Positions 11,701 to 20,394 are shown, numbered from the stretch's first letter. The stretch is DNA of 47,342 nt from Pandoraea commovens (GCF_902459615.1 NZ_CABPSA010000016.1:1-47342), one strand, 5' to 3'. Notes: a model not told the origin generated them from the letters alone. Numbers and translations: made by a program.

Positions 11701-13003
11701 CGGCCGCGGCGAGCAGATCGCGATCTCGCGTTCGGGTGAAGTCCTGATCACGGACGATCACGGTCGTGAGCGCGAGCGTCACAAGGTGCCGTACGGCGCG
11801 ACGCTGCTGCAACTGGATGGCGCACAGGTCAAGGCCGGTGCCCAACTGGGTACGTGGGATCCGCTGACGCGCCCGATCATTACCGAACACGGCGGTTTCG
11901 CCAAGTTCGAGAACGTCGAGGAAGGTGTCACGGTTGCCAAGCAGATCGACGATGTGACGGGTCTGTCCACGCTGGTCGTGATCGATCCGAAGCGTCGTGG
12001 TCCGGCGTCGAAGAACGTGCGTCCGCAGGTCAAGCTGCTCGACGAGAACGGCGTGGAAGTGAAGATCCCGGGTACGGATCACCCGGTGACGATCGGCTTC
12101 CAGGTCGGCGCACTGATCACCATCAAGGATGGTCAGCAAGTGCCGGTGGGTGAAGTGCTCGCACGTATCCCGACCGAAGCGCAAAAGACTCGCGACATTA
12201 CCGGGGGTCTGCCGCGCGTGGCCGAACTGTTCGAAGCGCGTGCACCGAAGGACGCCGGCATTCTGGCCGAAGTCACGGGTACGACGTCGTTCGGTAAGGA
12301 CACGAAGGGCAAGCAGCGTCTGGTCATTACCGATCTGGACGGCAACCAGCACGAATTCCTGATTCCGAAGGAAAAGCAGGTGCTGGTGCACGACGGTCAG
12401 GTGGTGAACAAGGGCGAAATGATCGTGGACGGCCCGGCCGACCCGCACGACATCCTGCGTCTGCAGGGTATCGAAGCGTTGTCGCGCTACATCGTCGATG
12501 AAGTGCAGGACGTGTACCGCTTGCAGGGTGTGAAGATTAACGACAAGCACATCGAGGTGATCGTTCGCCAGATGCTGCGTCGTGTGCAGATCACCGACAA
12601 CGGCGATACGCGCTTCATCATCGGCGAACAGGTCGAGCGTTCGGACATGCTCTACGAGAACGACGCCATGAATGCCGCGGACAAGCGTCCGGCGCAGTAC
12701 GAGAACGTGCTGCTGGGTATTACGAAGGCGTCGCTGTCGACGGACTCGTTCATCTCGGCTGCATCGTTCCAGGAAACGACGCGCGTGCTGACCGAAGCCG
12801 CCATCATGGGCAAGAAGGACGACCTGCGTGGCCTGAAGGAAAACGTCATCGTTGGCCGTCTGATCCCGGCAGGTACCGGTCTGGCGTATCACAAGGCCCG
12901 CAAGGCCCGCGAATCGTCGGATCGCGAGCGTCACGACCAGATCGCTCTGGAAGAGGCATTTGCCCCGATCCCCACTTCGGTGGAAGAGCCGACGGCAGAG
13001 TAA
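8792..13003 (+). CDS. rpoC: RNA polymerase beta' subunit
   Basis: RpoC (1403 aa) forms the clamp and holds the catalytic magnesium. The first zinc site is C70-x-C72 ... C85-x-x-C88, the catalytic loop NADFDGDQM is at 458-466 (Asp 460, 462, 464), and the second zinc cluster includes C889, C896 and C899. The trigger-loop region contains [14 protein letters not shown] follows ACAGGAGAAAGCA. A strong terminator follows, which closes the rpoBC operon and marks the edge of the accessory region. Confidence 0.98.
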   Translation: MKALLDLFKQVQQDEQFDAIKIGLASPDKIRSWSFGEVKKPETINYRTFKPERDGLFCAKIFGPIKDYECLCGKYKRLKHRGVICEKCGVEVTLAKVRRERMGHIELASPVAHIWFLKSLPSRLGMVLDMTLRDIERVLYFEAYVVLEPGMTPLKRCQIMTEEDYYNKVEEYGDEFRAEMGAEGVRELLRSIDIDAQVEHLRAELQATGSEAKIKKYAKRLKVLEAFQRSGIKPEWMVLEVLPVLPPELRPLVPLDGGRFATSDLNDLYRRVINRNNRLKRLLELKAPDIIVRNEKRMLQESVDSLLDNGRRGKAMTGANKRPLKSLADMIKGKSGRFRQNLLGKRVDYSGRSVITVGPTLKLHQCGLPKLMALELFKPFIFHKLEVMGVATTIKAAKKEVENQTAVVWDILEEVIREHPIMLNRAPTLHRLGIQAFEPVLIEGKAIQLHPLVCAAFNADFDGDQMAVHVPLSLEAQMEARTLMLASNNVLFPANGDPSIVPSQDIVLGLYYATRDKINGKGEGLSFIDVSEVLRAYDNKEVELASRVNVRITEYLVDAETGEKTPKITLYPTTVGRAILSEILPPGLPFSVLNKSLKKKEISKLINTAFRRCGLRETVIFVDKLMQSGFKLATRAGISICVDDMLVPTKKEELIGEASKKVKEYDRQYMSGLVTSQERYNNVVDIWGATGDAVGKAMMEQLSKEKTTDRDGNVVDQESFNSIYMMADSGARGSSAQIRQLAGMRGLMAKPDGSIIETPITANFREGLNVLQYFISTHGARKGLADTALKTANSGYLTRRLVDVTQDLVVVEDDCGTSNGVAMKALVEGGEVVEALRDRILGRVAVADVVNPETQETVYEAGTLLDEDIVENIEALGIDEVRVRTPLTCDTRFGLCALCYGRDLGRGTRVNVGEAVGVIAAQSIGEPGTQLTMRTFHIGGAASRAAVASSIEAKSNGTVRFTATMRYVTNGRGEQIAISRSGEVLITDDHGRERERHKVPYGATLLQLDGAQVKAGAQLGTWDPLTRPIITEHGGFAKFENVEEGVTVAKQIDDVTGLSTLVVIDPKRRGPASKNVRPQVKLLDENGVEVKIPGTDHPVTIGFQVGALITIKDGQQVPVGEVLARIPTEAQKTRDITGGLPRVAELFEARAPKDAGILAEVTGTTSFGKDTKGKQRLVITDLDGNQHEFLIPKEKQVLVHDGQVVNKGEMIVDGPADPHDILRLQGIEALSRYIVDEVQDVYRLQGVKINDKHIEVIVRQMLRRVQITDNGDTRFIIGEQVERSDMLYENDAMNAADKRPAQYENVLLGITKASLSTDSFISAASFQETTRVLTEAAIMGKKDDLRGLKENVIVGRLIPAGTGLAYHKARKARESSDRERHDQIALEEAFAPIPTSVEEPTAE

Positions 13004-13078
13004 GCCGGACGCAGGCGGCGCTGGCGCAAGCCGGCACCGCCGGTTCGGCACTACGCCGTATCGCTGTACCGTTGTACG

Positions 13079-13114
13079 AAAGCGGCACCCTTTGCGGGGT
13101 GCCGCTTTTCTTTT
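13079..13114 (+). terminator. Intrinsic terminator after rpoC
   Basis: Nine-pair stem GCGGCACCC / GGGTGCCGC (13082-13090 with 13097-13105), flanked by AAA and followed by TTTTCTTTT (13106-13114). It lies about 75 nt after the rpoC stop. Confidence 0.88.
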
Positions 13115-13198
13115 GCGCGACGGTAAAACGTGGCCCGGACGCCCATCCGCGGCCAACTTCCGTCATCGCAATGTCGTTTTAAGTCTTTGAAATGACGA

Positions 13199-13204
13199 TA
13201 TAAT
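13199..13204 (+). promoter_or_regulatory. Candidate -10 element upstream of manC
   Basis: A perfect TATAAT hexamer in an AT-rich patch (about 13171-13215) 47 nt before the manC ATG. At a 16-17 bp spacing the -35 region is only TTTTAA or GTTTTA, so the promoter is probably weak or activator-dependent. Confidence 0.35.
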
Positions 13205-13250
13205 TTTTGCTTCCCTAAGCGATGTGGCGTAACTTTCTACGAACCGGAAT

Positions 13251-14675
13251 ATGGCGATATCTCCTGTAATTCTGTGCGGCGGTAGTGGTACCCGTTTGTG
13301 GCCTTTGTCGCGAGCCAGCTATCCAAAGCAGTATCTCGCGCTCGCCGGTTCGGACACATTGCTCCAGCAGACGGTCAAGCGCGTCGGTGCGCTCGACGGC
13401 GTGGCTGCACCGCTGATCATCTCCAATAACGAGCAGCGCTTCCTCGTGGCCGAACAGCTGCGCGCGATCGACACGACGCCGGGCGCTATCGTGCTCGAAC
13501 CCGTGGCACGCAACACCGCACCGGCGGTCGCGGCGGCGGCGCTGGTTGCCCTGCGTCAGGACGCCGACGCCACGTTGCTCGTGTTGCCCTCCGATCACGC
13601 CATCGCCAACGAGGCCAAGTTCCTCGAAGCGGTGCGTGCGGCCAAGACACTCGCCGACGACGGCTATCTCGTCACCTTCGGCATTCCGCCGACGTCCCCG
13701 CACACCGGTTACGGCTACATTCGTCGCGGTGCCTCCACGCAAGTGTGCGCGAGCGGTTTCAACATCGACCAGTTCGTCGAGAAGCCGGACGCCGACAAGG
13801 CCGCAGCACTCATCGCCGCGGGCAACTGCTACTGGAACAGTGGCATGTTCATGTTCAAGGCGTCGGCGTATCTCGACGAACTCGAACGTCTCGCCCCGGC
13901 GATGCTCAAGCAGGTGAAAGCGGCGGTGGAGCGGGGCGCGGTGGATATCGACTTCTTCCGTCTCGACAAGGCGAGTCTCGAAGTGTGCCCGTCGGACTCC
14001 ATCGACTATGCCGTCATGGAGAAGGCGAAGCGCGCCGCCGTGGTGGATGCCGACGGTCTGGGATGGAACGACATCGGCTCGTGGTCGGCGGTTGCGGAGA
14101 TTGCCGAGCGTGACGAGAACGGCAATAGCCTGATCGGCGATGTCGTGACGCACGGCGTGAAGAATAGCTATGTGCGTGGCGAGAGCCGGATGGTCGCGGC
14201 CATCGGTGTCGAGAATCTCGTGATCGTGGAAACGCCGGACGTCGTGCTGGTCACATCGAAGGATCACGTGCAGGACGTCAAGCGCGTGGTCGAGACGCTG
14301 ATCGCCGAAGGCCGCTCGGAGTCGGTATTCCATCAGCGCGTGTTCCGGCCGTGGGGCGACTACGAAGGCATTTGCGTGGGCGACCGCTTCCAGGTGAAGA
14401 AGATCGTCGTGAAGCCGGGTGCTTCGCTGAGCTTGCAGATGCACTTCCACCGTTCGGAGCACTGGATTGTGGTCAAGGGCACGGCGCGTGTGGTGAACGG
14501 CGACACGACGACGCTGCTGACCGAGAACCAATCGACGTACATTCCGCTGGGCACGACGCACCGCCTGGAAAACCCCGGCCGCGTGCCGCTCGAACTGATC
14601 GAAGTGCAGTCCGGCGCGTATCTTGGTGAAGACGATATCGTCCGCTTCCAGGACGACTACGGCCGCACGAAGTAA
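13251..14675 (+). CDS. manC: Mannose-1-phosphate guanylyltransferase / mannose-6-phosphate isomerase
   Basis: A bifunctional type II enzyme of 474 aa that makes GDP-mannose (GTP + mannose-1-P) and interconverts fructose-6-P and mannose-6-P, supplying surface polysaccharides. The nucleotidyltransferase domain begins with the signature GGSGTRLWPLSR at residues 10-21, and QFVEKPD lies near residue 176. The C-terminal cupin isomerase domain (about 365-474) starts at FRPWGDYEGI and holds the metal-site histidines of LQMHFHRSEHW. No other polysaccharide gene is adjacent, so it is an orphan copy here. Naming it manC rather than algA/xanB is a convention. Confidence 0.93.
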   Translation: MAISPVILCGGSGTRLWPLSRASYPKQYLALAGSDTLLQQTVKRVGALDGVAAPLIISNNEQRFLVAEQLRAIDTTPGAIVLEPVARNTAPAVAAAALVALRQDADATLLVLPSDHAIANEAKFLEAVRAAKTLADDGYLVTFGIPPTSPHTGYGYIRRGASTQVCASGFNIDQFVEKPDADKAAALIAAGNCYWNSGMFMFKASAYLDELERLAPAMLKQVKAAVERGAVDIDFFRLDKASLEVCPSDSIDYAVMEKAKRAAVVDADGLGWNDIGSWSAVAEIAERDENGNSLIGDVVTHGVKNSYVRGESRMVAAIGVENLVIVETPDVVLVTSKDHVQDVKRVVETLIAEGRSESVFHQRVFRPWGDYEGICVGDRFQVKKIVVKPGASLSLQMHFHRSEHWIVVKGTARVVNGDTTTLLTENQSTYIPLGTTHRLENPGRVPLELIEVQSGAYLGEDDIVRFQDDYGRTK

Positions 14676-14728
14676 GTAGGCAGGAAGTATGTAGGAAGCA
14701 CGCAGGAAGCACGCAGGAAGCACCAAGC
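14674..14728 (+). repeat. Short tandem repeat, 11-bp unit, about five copies
   Basis: Consecutive units AAGTAGGCAGG, AAGTATGTAGG, AAGCACGCAGG, AAGCACGCAGG and a degenerate AAGCACCAAGC, starting within the manC stop codon. Two copies are identical. It looks like slipped-strand expansion in the 3' region of manC. Confidence 0.8.
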
Positions 14729-14734
14729 AGTCCC

Positions 14735-14758
14735 GCTCGCCCCGATGAAGGGGCGAGC
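14735..14758 (+). terminator. Hairpin after manC (possible terminator)
   Basis: Perfect 9-bp stem GCTCGCCCC / GGGGCGAGC with loop GATGAA. No T run follows, so it may act with Rho or only protect the 3' end of the manC message. Confidence 0.45.
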
Positions 14759-14826
14759 CGCACGACGAAGGCACGCGCAGCACAGAAGCCGTTGTTCGAT
14801 AAATGCACGAATGACACGGGGCAGCG

Positions 14827-17800
14827 ATGAGCGAGGGGGCGAAGGCACGAAGGCCAGCGGTGAGTGTGCGCCAGGAGGGCGTGCCGGTCGTCGGTGATGC
14901 ATCCGCCGCGACGCCCGCACTCGTCGATAATCGCCCTATCAGCCGCGCTCACGCGCAAATGCGTACCACCATCGACGCCAGCCCGCGCACCCGCGCGGTG
15001 GCGCAGCGGCAAGCGCTCGCTTCGCCGCCCCCGCCTTCGTCAGCGCCTGCGCCCATCCAGCGCGTCATCAATTTTTCGGCCGACGTCGAGCGCCAGTACA
15101 CCAAAGACGCCTTTCTGACGAAGCTCAAGCACGTCAGTGCGCTGACGTTCGACGAGATTCGGCGGACATGGATCGCTGCCGAAAACGCCACAGAGCAGAT
15201 CACACTGCCGGACAACATCGAACTGGCCTGGGCCATGCTGGCGCCGTTCCGGCCGAAGCCGCCGAGACGCCGGGGTGCCAAAGCGCCTGTTCTGCCTCAG
15301 TACCCCGAGAACGATGTCCGTCTGCTCGATCAGGCCGCCAGGGCCATTCCGATGACGTCGCGCTTCGACGTCGGCAAACATCAGGCCGCCATCAGTAGCC
15401 ACTTTCAGACGATTTTTCCGCCTGCGAAAGAGGAGTCGGAGCAAGCGCAGCAGCCCTGGAACCCTGAGGAACCGGGCGAATTCGAGGAGCATTTGTCCAC
15501 AGTCGACTTCACGACGTGGGACAACCTCGTGCCCGGACAGAAGCGGCTGCTACTGCGGAACCGGAACAATCCGAAGGTGCTGATGCGCGAGCTGAAAGAC
15601 CTCGTCACCCACACCTCGGACGCCACGAACGACTACCTCATCGCGCTTTACAGTCATCTCGCCGCGTTGCGGGGAGACGCCCGTGCCATAGGCGAGGAGG
15701 CGGGGCTGCACGATAAGGGTGAATACCTTCAGACGATCGTCGACATCCGAAGCGGGAAGGCGCTCGGTTCTGAACCGTACAAACCGCCGAAATACAGTCA
15801 GGTGTCGTCCATCGACTGGACCGACAGGGACGAACTGGTCGAGGATCATCCGTTCCTGCGTCAGCGAAGCGAGCAGCTCTATAAGCATCTGGATGCGCGG
15901 CGCGACAGGAATGCGCTGGACGTTCTCACCAAGTGGGCGTCGCCGGCTACGGGGGTGCAGAAGAACAACGTGGGCATGGATATCGGTCTCTCGGCCAAGA
16001 GCCACGACCCGGGACACGCTGGCGACGACATCGCGTTGCTGGATTCGACGCTCGCACGGATTGCGCCCATCGAAGGCACCCTTTACGCCGCCTATCCGAG
16101 AAACGATTCGCTCCAGCCGGGCAGACTTTTTACTCAGGGGACGCCACTGAGCGCAAGCGAGTCCGCCGGCGGTACGGTCGCGTTTTCGAAGGGCGGCATG
16201 AAGAAGAAAGGCGATCCGATGGATCGCTATCGCATCTACGCCAAGGGCATGAACGGTATTCCGATCAGCCCCGTCGCACCGGATATCGGGCACGGACAAC
16301 GGGAGGTCGTCTTCCGGGCGAGTGCGACGTTCAAGGTGCTCACCGTTGAGGAGGGCAACTACGGGGCGGGCGTCACACGGCTCGTGACGATGGTCGAGCA
16401 AGGCGAGTCGACCTCGCAGATCGATGCCGTCAAGCAAAGTCAGGAAGCGCTGCTCAACAGCAACGACCGGTGGCTCACACGGCTCGGCGACGTTGACGTG
16501 GATCAGCGCACGCAGTCGTGGTTCATCTCCAACAGTACGGGCGGCACCGTGGAGGGGCAGCGCGACGCCAGCTTTGCGTTCCCGTACGGGAAGAAGACCG
16601 CGCAGGCATGGCACGACGTCATTACCGACAATGGCATCGATATCTGGTCGATCGACGGATTCCGTACGGTGGCAGCGCGTCTGGCGGGAGAGACCCGCAG
16701 CGAAGTCGAATTCATCACGCAGGACGACGACCCTTCATTCTGGGGCGCACCGGTGCGACTGACGTCGCCGGAGAGGAAGACGCTGACCGGCCACGGCCTC
16801 TCGGTGACGAGCGCGAAGGGTAAAGGCAACAAGGGCCTGTTCAATGTGAGTTACCAGCAGGAAGACAAGGCATCGGCACTCGGTGATCTGCTCGCGCAAA
16901 GCAAGGAGGCGTTCGACGCCATTCTTGCCCCGAAGCCCAAACCGAAAGGACGTCGCCGGATCGATCCCGAGACGGAAAAGGAAAACGACATTGCCCGGCT
17001 GGCGGCGCGGGTTCAGCAGCAAATCAGTGTGCTGCATCCGCTGCACGATACCAACGGGCGCGTGAGTCGCGCCTATGCGTATCTGATTCTTCGTCGTGCG
17101 GGATATGGCGACAGGCCGCTACGGTTGTTCGATCAGGACAAGGATCAGACCACGTCGCGCGCGGATTGGGAAAACCAGTTCGCCAGCTATCAGCCGGAAG
17201 AAGATGAAGAAGACGACTGGTTGTCGAGTGCCGGTCCGGTAACGGACATGGGCGGCGCGCGTACTTTTATCGGCACGTTAGCGGGCGGCACCATGCCCCG
17301 ACGGCTATCGGAGGTCGAGAAGGAGGAAAAGACGCTCAGCGCTGCGCAGGACGTCGAAGACGACGATTTGTGGGTCGAGCGCGAGATGTTGGCGTTTGCG
17401 TCGCACCGGCCGCCATGGCTACCGCCCGAGTTGGGGTTGGAGATGGACGCCTTCGTCGCGTCCGACCTGAAGCGCAGGGAGGCGGAGGAGGAAGAGGAGC
17501 CGGAGAAGAGGGGTAAGAAGAACAAGAAGAAGCGGGTACGCGCGACGCCGCCGACAAAGCCCAAACGCTATGCCGATGCGGTGGCGCTTCAGCATCGCGT
17601 GACGATTGCGATATCGAACAGGATTCAGACCAGTCTTAACCGGAAGCGAAACTTCGACGAGGTCGACGAGCAGGGTGCGTCGGAGGAAGACGCTTCCGAC
17701 CGGGACGACAACGCGTCGGATATCGAGGACGATGAAGAGACGCACTTCTCGGCGCGTCGTGTGCATGTTGGCAGGCGTGGCCGACGTGGCGGTCGTGACC

Positions 17801-17937
17801 TTCCGGAGGAGTCGGAAGACACCGATGACGACGCATACGAAGTGGACCACGACGAACAGGACGAGGACGACGAGGAGGAGGACCCGGACTACCGGCCCGG
17901 CAACCAGAGGACGTACAAGAAGCCGAGGCACCGTTGA
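14827..17937 (+). CDS. Predicted multidomain toxin/effector: ADP-ribosyltransferase-like plus Fic-like domain
   Basis: A 1036-residue protein with no signal peptide or membrane segment. Residues 33-79 (VDNRPISRAHAQ, then IDASPRTRAVAQR, then PIQR after a proline run) resemble the N-terminus of cargo toxins linked to extracellular contractile injection systems. Residues about 350-525 follow the ADP-ribosyltransferase motif order: LYAAYP (usual Arg absent unless it is R425), LSASES at 441-446, then Q491-R-E493-VVF, the Q/E-x-E catalytic site. Residues about 650-765 look like Fic: a flap-like stretch, a helix, then H737-P-L-H-D-T-N-G-R-V-S-R748, a variant of HPFxDGNGRxxR. The C-terminus has lysine/arginine clusters (894-914) resembling a nuclear localisation signal and long acidic runs (943-1022). 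No immunity gene is adjacent. Domain calls are by eye from motif order; a host-directed role is inferred. Confidence 0.65.
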   Translation: MSEGAKARRPAVSVRQEGVPVVGDASAATPALVDNRPISRAHAQMRTTIDASPRTRAVAQRQALASPPPPSSAPAPIQRVINFSADVERQYTKDAFLTKLKHVSALTFDEIRRTWIAAENATEQITLPDNIELAWAMLAPFRPKPPRRRGAKAPVLPQYPENDVRLLDQAARAIPMTSRFDVGKHQAAISSHFQTIFPPAKEESEQAQQPWNPEEPGEFEEHLSTVDFTTWDNLVPGQKRLLLRNRNNPKVLMRELKDLVTHTSDATNDYLIALYSHLAALRGDARAIGEEAGLHDKGEYLQTIVDIRSGKALGSEPYKPPKYSQVSSIDWTDRDELVEDHPFLRQRSEQLYKHLDARRDRNALDVLTKWASPATGVQKNNVGMDIGLSAKSHDPGHAGDDIALLDSTLARIAPIEGTLYAAYPRNDSLQPGRLFTQGTPLSASESAGGTVAFSKGGMKKKGDPMDRYRIYAKGMNGIPISPVAPDIGHGQREVVFRASATFKVLTVEEGNYGAGVTRLVTMVEQGESTSQIDAVKQSQEALLNSNDRWLTRLGDVDVDQRTQSWFISNSTGGTVEGQRDASFAFPYGKKTAQAWHDVITDNGIDIWSIDGFRTVAARLAGETRSEVEFITQDDDPSFWGAPVRLTSPERKTLTGHGLSVTSAKGKGNKGLFNVSYQQEDKASALGDLLAQSKEAFDAILAPKPKPKGRRRIDPETEKENDIARLAARVQQQISVLHPLHDTNGRVSRAYAYLILRRAGYGDRPLRLFDQDKDQTTSRADWENQFASYQPEEDEEDDWLSSAGPVTDMGGARTFIGTLAGGTMPRRLSEVEKEEKTLSAAQDVEDDDLWVEREMLAFASHRPPWLPPELGLEMDAFVASDLKRREAEEEEEPEKRGKKNKKKRVRATPPTKPKRYADAVALQHRVTIAISNRIQTSLNRKRNFDEVDEQGASEEDASDRDDNASDIEDDEETHFSARRVHVGRRGRRGGRDLPEESEDTDDDAYEVDHDEQDEDDEEEDPDYRPGNQRTYKKPRHR

Positions 17938-17938
17938 C

Positions 17939-17974
17939 AAAAAAGCCCCGCCGTCGAATCGAAGGCGGGGCTTT
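17939..17974. terminator. Bidirectional terminator between effector gene and TonB receptor
   Basis: Stem AAAGCCCCGCC / GGCGGGGCTTT (17942-17952 with 17964-17974). Six A at 17939-17944 give a U run for minus-strand transcripts arriving from the TonB receptor, and CTTTGTGCTT serves the plus strand. It sits directly between two convergent genes. Confidence 0.82.
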
Positions 17975-17997
17975 GTGCTTACGTCGGCAAACGTCGA

Positions 17998-20157
17998 TCA
18001 GAATCCGAAGTGCCCTTGCACGTAGACCATGCGCGGTGCGCCGACCATACGGCCCGCGTTGCCATCGACGTTACGCGTGTAAAAGCGCTTGTCGAACACG
18101 TTGTTCAGACCCACGGTGACATCGGCGTTCTTGTAGAACGGGATCTTGTAGCTCGCCTGCAGGTTCCACACGCGGAAGCCCGGCACCTTGCCGTTGCTGC
18201 CGTCGGCGGATTCCGCTTCAGTGTTCGCCAGATCCGAGTACTGCGAGCTTTGATGCGTGGTGGAGACGTTGAACGTCCACTGGCCGATCGCGTAGCGCGC
18301 GCCAAGGGTGTCGGTGAAGCGCGAGTAGAACGGCACGTCCATACCCGAGGTCGCGCCGGACTTCTGAATTGCCCGCGTGAACGTGAAGTTGGCGTAGACG
18401 TTCAGGCCGCGCAGAACGCTGTCGCGATCGAACGTGTAGTCGATGGCGGTTTCGATGCCGTCGTGGTCCGTCGCACCGATGTTCTGGAAGACGGCCGGGT
18501 TTGAGCCGGGCACCTGCAGAATCTGGTTGTCGAACTTCATCTTGAACGCCGTCAGTTCAGCCTTCCAGCGATTGTCCGTCCAGCGCGTACCGATTTCATA
18601 CGTGCGCGCCAGTTCCGGCTCCAGCGGGTTCGTGGCCGACATCGAGTTCAACTGTGTGTTCTGCACCGGGCCGAACGACGTGCTGTAGTCTGCGAACACC
18701 GTCCACGCGCTGTTCACGAGATACGACAGGTTCACCGACGGCAACGCCTTGTTGTTGTCCGAACGGAAGGTCGCCCCCGAGGCGTTGTCGACACGTTGCG
18801 AATTGATGAATTCGTAACGCAGACCCGGCGTGAAGCGCCAATTGCCCCACGCCATGCGGTCGTCGATGTAGAACGCGTTCGCGCTGGTGTAGTTGTTGAA
18901 CGTTTGCGTGGCCGAGTTCTTGCCGGTGGCGAGCGTCGTCGTCCAGTTGTTGTCGTCGCCACGCTCGTGGATGTAGCGATAACCCACGGTGACGTCGTGC
19001 GCGGTCGGGCCGAAGAACAGACGCTGCGTGAAGCGCGGCTCGATGCCGAACGTCTCGTAGTTGCGCGGCTGATGCGTCGTCGACGTACCGGCTGCATTGA
19101 TGAGCGTGCTCTGACGGTAGCTCGAGTTGTAGAACGTGCGAATCTCGAATTCCTGCGTCTCCGAGATCGTATTCAGATAGCCGAAGTCGAGCCCCGTGCG
19201 ATTGCCGCTCCAGTAGTCGTTAGGACGCGTGTTCTGGAACGGATCCGCATTGAACTGCGCGACGCTCAGGCCGCCCGGCGTCTTCGATTTCACGTCGTAG
19301 TACGAGAGCTTGCCGTACACCTGCTGGCTGGGCGTGATGTCATAGCGCCACTTGAGTGCGACGTCGTTCACGTGCTCGTCGCTGCCCTTGCGCCAGTCGC
19401 GTCCGACCATGCCCGAGTACAGCAACGCCAGACCGAGGCCATTGTCCATCTGCGTGCCGAGGAACGCACCGTACTGCGTATTCGCGCCGCCACCCGCCGT
19501 GTAGATGTTCTCGCGCACGGTGGCGTCGGCGGTCAGGCCCGGCGTGTTCGGAATCGAACGCGTCTTGAAGTTGATCACGCCGCCCACGTTTTGCGGGCCG
19601 TAGCGAACGGCACCGCCGCTGCGCACGACGTCGATGCTCTCAATGTTGAACAGGCTCACCGGCGCGAACGACAACTGCGGCTGACCGTAAGGCGCGACGG
19701 CCATCGGAATGCCATCGAGCAGCACCGTCGAGCGCGGCGAGTATCGGCCGGTGAGGCCGCGTACCCCGATGTTCAGCGAGATGGCGCTGCCCGCCGTGCC
19801 GGAGTTGTCGCTCGCTTGCACGCCCGGGATGCGGCGCATGACGTCGCCGATGCTCGTCGCACCGGACTCTTCGATTTGCTCCTTCTTCACGACCGTGCGT
19901 GCGCCGGGGAAGGTCTTCGCACTGTTGTCGAGGCCGGTGCCGAGCCAGTCGCCGGAGACGTTCACTGCACCGAGTTCGACGTCGGCCTTGGCTTCGGCCG
20001 CCGACGTGGCTTGTTGCGCGTGCGCTGCACCCAGCGTGGTCATCAGCAATGCGGCGGCGCAGGCGGTCGCGCGGGGCAGGCGTTGCAGACGACGGGAGGG
20101 AACAGTGGCAGAAATAGCGGCAGGAACAGCGGCACGGCGACTAGCAGACATCTTCAT
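17998..20157 (-). CDS. TonB-dependent outer-membrane receptor, FecA-like
   Basis: An outer-membrane gated channel, probably for a ferric chelate. With the ATG at 20157 the product is 719 aa: a long basic leader ending AHA-QQ (cleavage after about residue 47), a TonB-box-like ELGAVNVSG, the plug (SIGDVMRRIPGV, IGVRGLTGRYSPRSTVLLDG, RYGPQNVGGVINF), then a 22-strand type barrel ending with VYVQGHFGF. The plug closely resembles that of ferric dicitrate receptor FecA. There is no N-terminal signalling domain and no fecIR beside it, so transcription is more likely under Fur. The upstream ATG at 20229 would add 24 non-conserved residues; GAAGG precedes 20157. Confidence 0.87.
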   Translation of the reverse strand: MKMSASRRAAVPAAISATVPSRRLQRLPRATACAAALLMTTLGAAHAQQATSAAEAKADVELGAVNVSGDWLGTGLDNSAKTFPGARTVVKKEQIEESGATSIGDVMRRIPGVQASDNSGTAGSAISLNIGVRGLTGRYSPRSTVLLDGIPMAVAPYGQPQLSFAPVSLFNIESIDVVRSGGAVRYGPQNVGGVINFKTRSIPNTPGLTADATVRENIYTAGGGANTQYGAFLGTQMDNGLGLALLYSGMVGRDWRKGSDEHVNDVALKWRYDITPSQQVYGKLSYYDVKSKTPGGLSVAQFNADPFQNTRPNDYWSGNRTGLDFGYLNTISETQEFEIRTFYNSSYRQSTLINAAGTSTTHQPRNYETFGIEPRFTQRLFFGPTAHDVTVGYRYIHERGDDNNWTTTLATGKNSATQTFNNYTSANAFYIDDRMAWGNWRFTPGLRYEFINSQRVDNASGATFRSDNNKALPSVNLSYLVNSAWTVFADYSTSFGPVQNTQLNSMSATNPLEPELARTYEIGTRWTDNRWKAELTAFKMKFDNQILQVPGSNPAVFQNIGATDHDGIETAIDYTFDRDSVLRGLNVYANFTFTRAIQKSGATSGMDVPFYSRFTDTLGARYAIGQWTFNVSTTHQSSQYSDLANTEAESADGSNGKVPGFRVWNLQASYKIPFYKNADVTVGLNNVFDKRFYTRNVDGNAGRMVGAPRMVYVQGHFGF

Positions 20158-20281
20158 CTTGGCAGACCTTCGTAACTTCGGGCGGTGGCGAGCGAGGCCG
20201 CTGAGCGATGTGCGCGTGACGACAAGCACATCTGCGGCGTGCGGATTGTTATGAGTAAGACGTTGTAATAAAGCGACGCGG

Positions 20282-20308
20282 ATTATAAATGCAAATCACT
20301 CTCATTTT
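20282..20308 (-). promoter_or_regulatory. Candidate Fur box and -10 for the TonB receptor
   Basis: On the minus strand the sequence AATGAGAGTGATTTGCATT runs into TTATAAT. The first part resembles Fur boxes (repeated GATAAT-type hexamers) and the -10 TATAAT is exact (20287 down to 20282). A Fur-type repressor bound here would cover the promoter. It lies about 125 nt upstream of the receptor start. Confidence 0.5.
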
Positions 20309-20394
20309 TAATGGGTGTCGGCGAACGTCTGTCGGTATTGGCGGAAAGGGATTGCGTAGCGACGCTGGCAGTCGGGGAGGCAGCGAGAAATGCG

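Noticed and set aside
8810-13156. 1448-codon open frame antisense to rpoC
   Set aside because: Same reason as for rpoB; antisense shadow of a certain gene.
14760-14830. Plant-inducible/hrp type III promoter box upstream of the effector
   Set aside because: I looked for TTCG-N16-TTCG. A TTCG is present near 14795 but the second half is absent at the right spacing.
18796-20175. 459-codon plus-strand frame within the TonB receptor
   Set aside because: Antisense to a well-supported receptor gene; composition is typical of a shadow frame.
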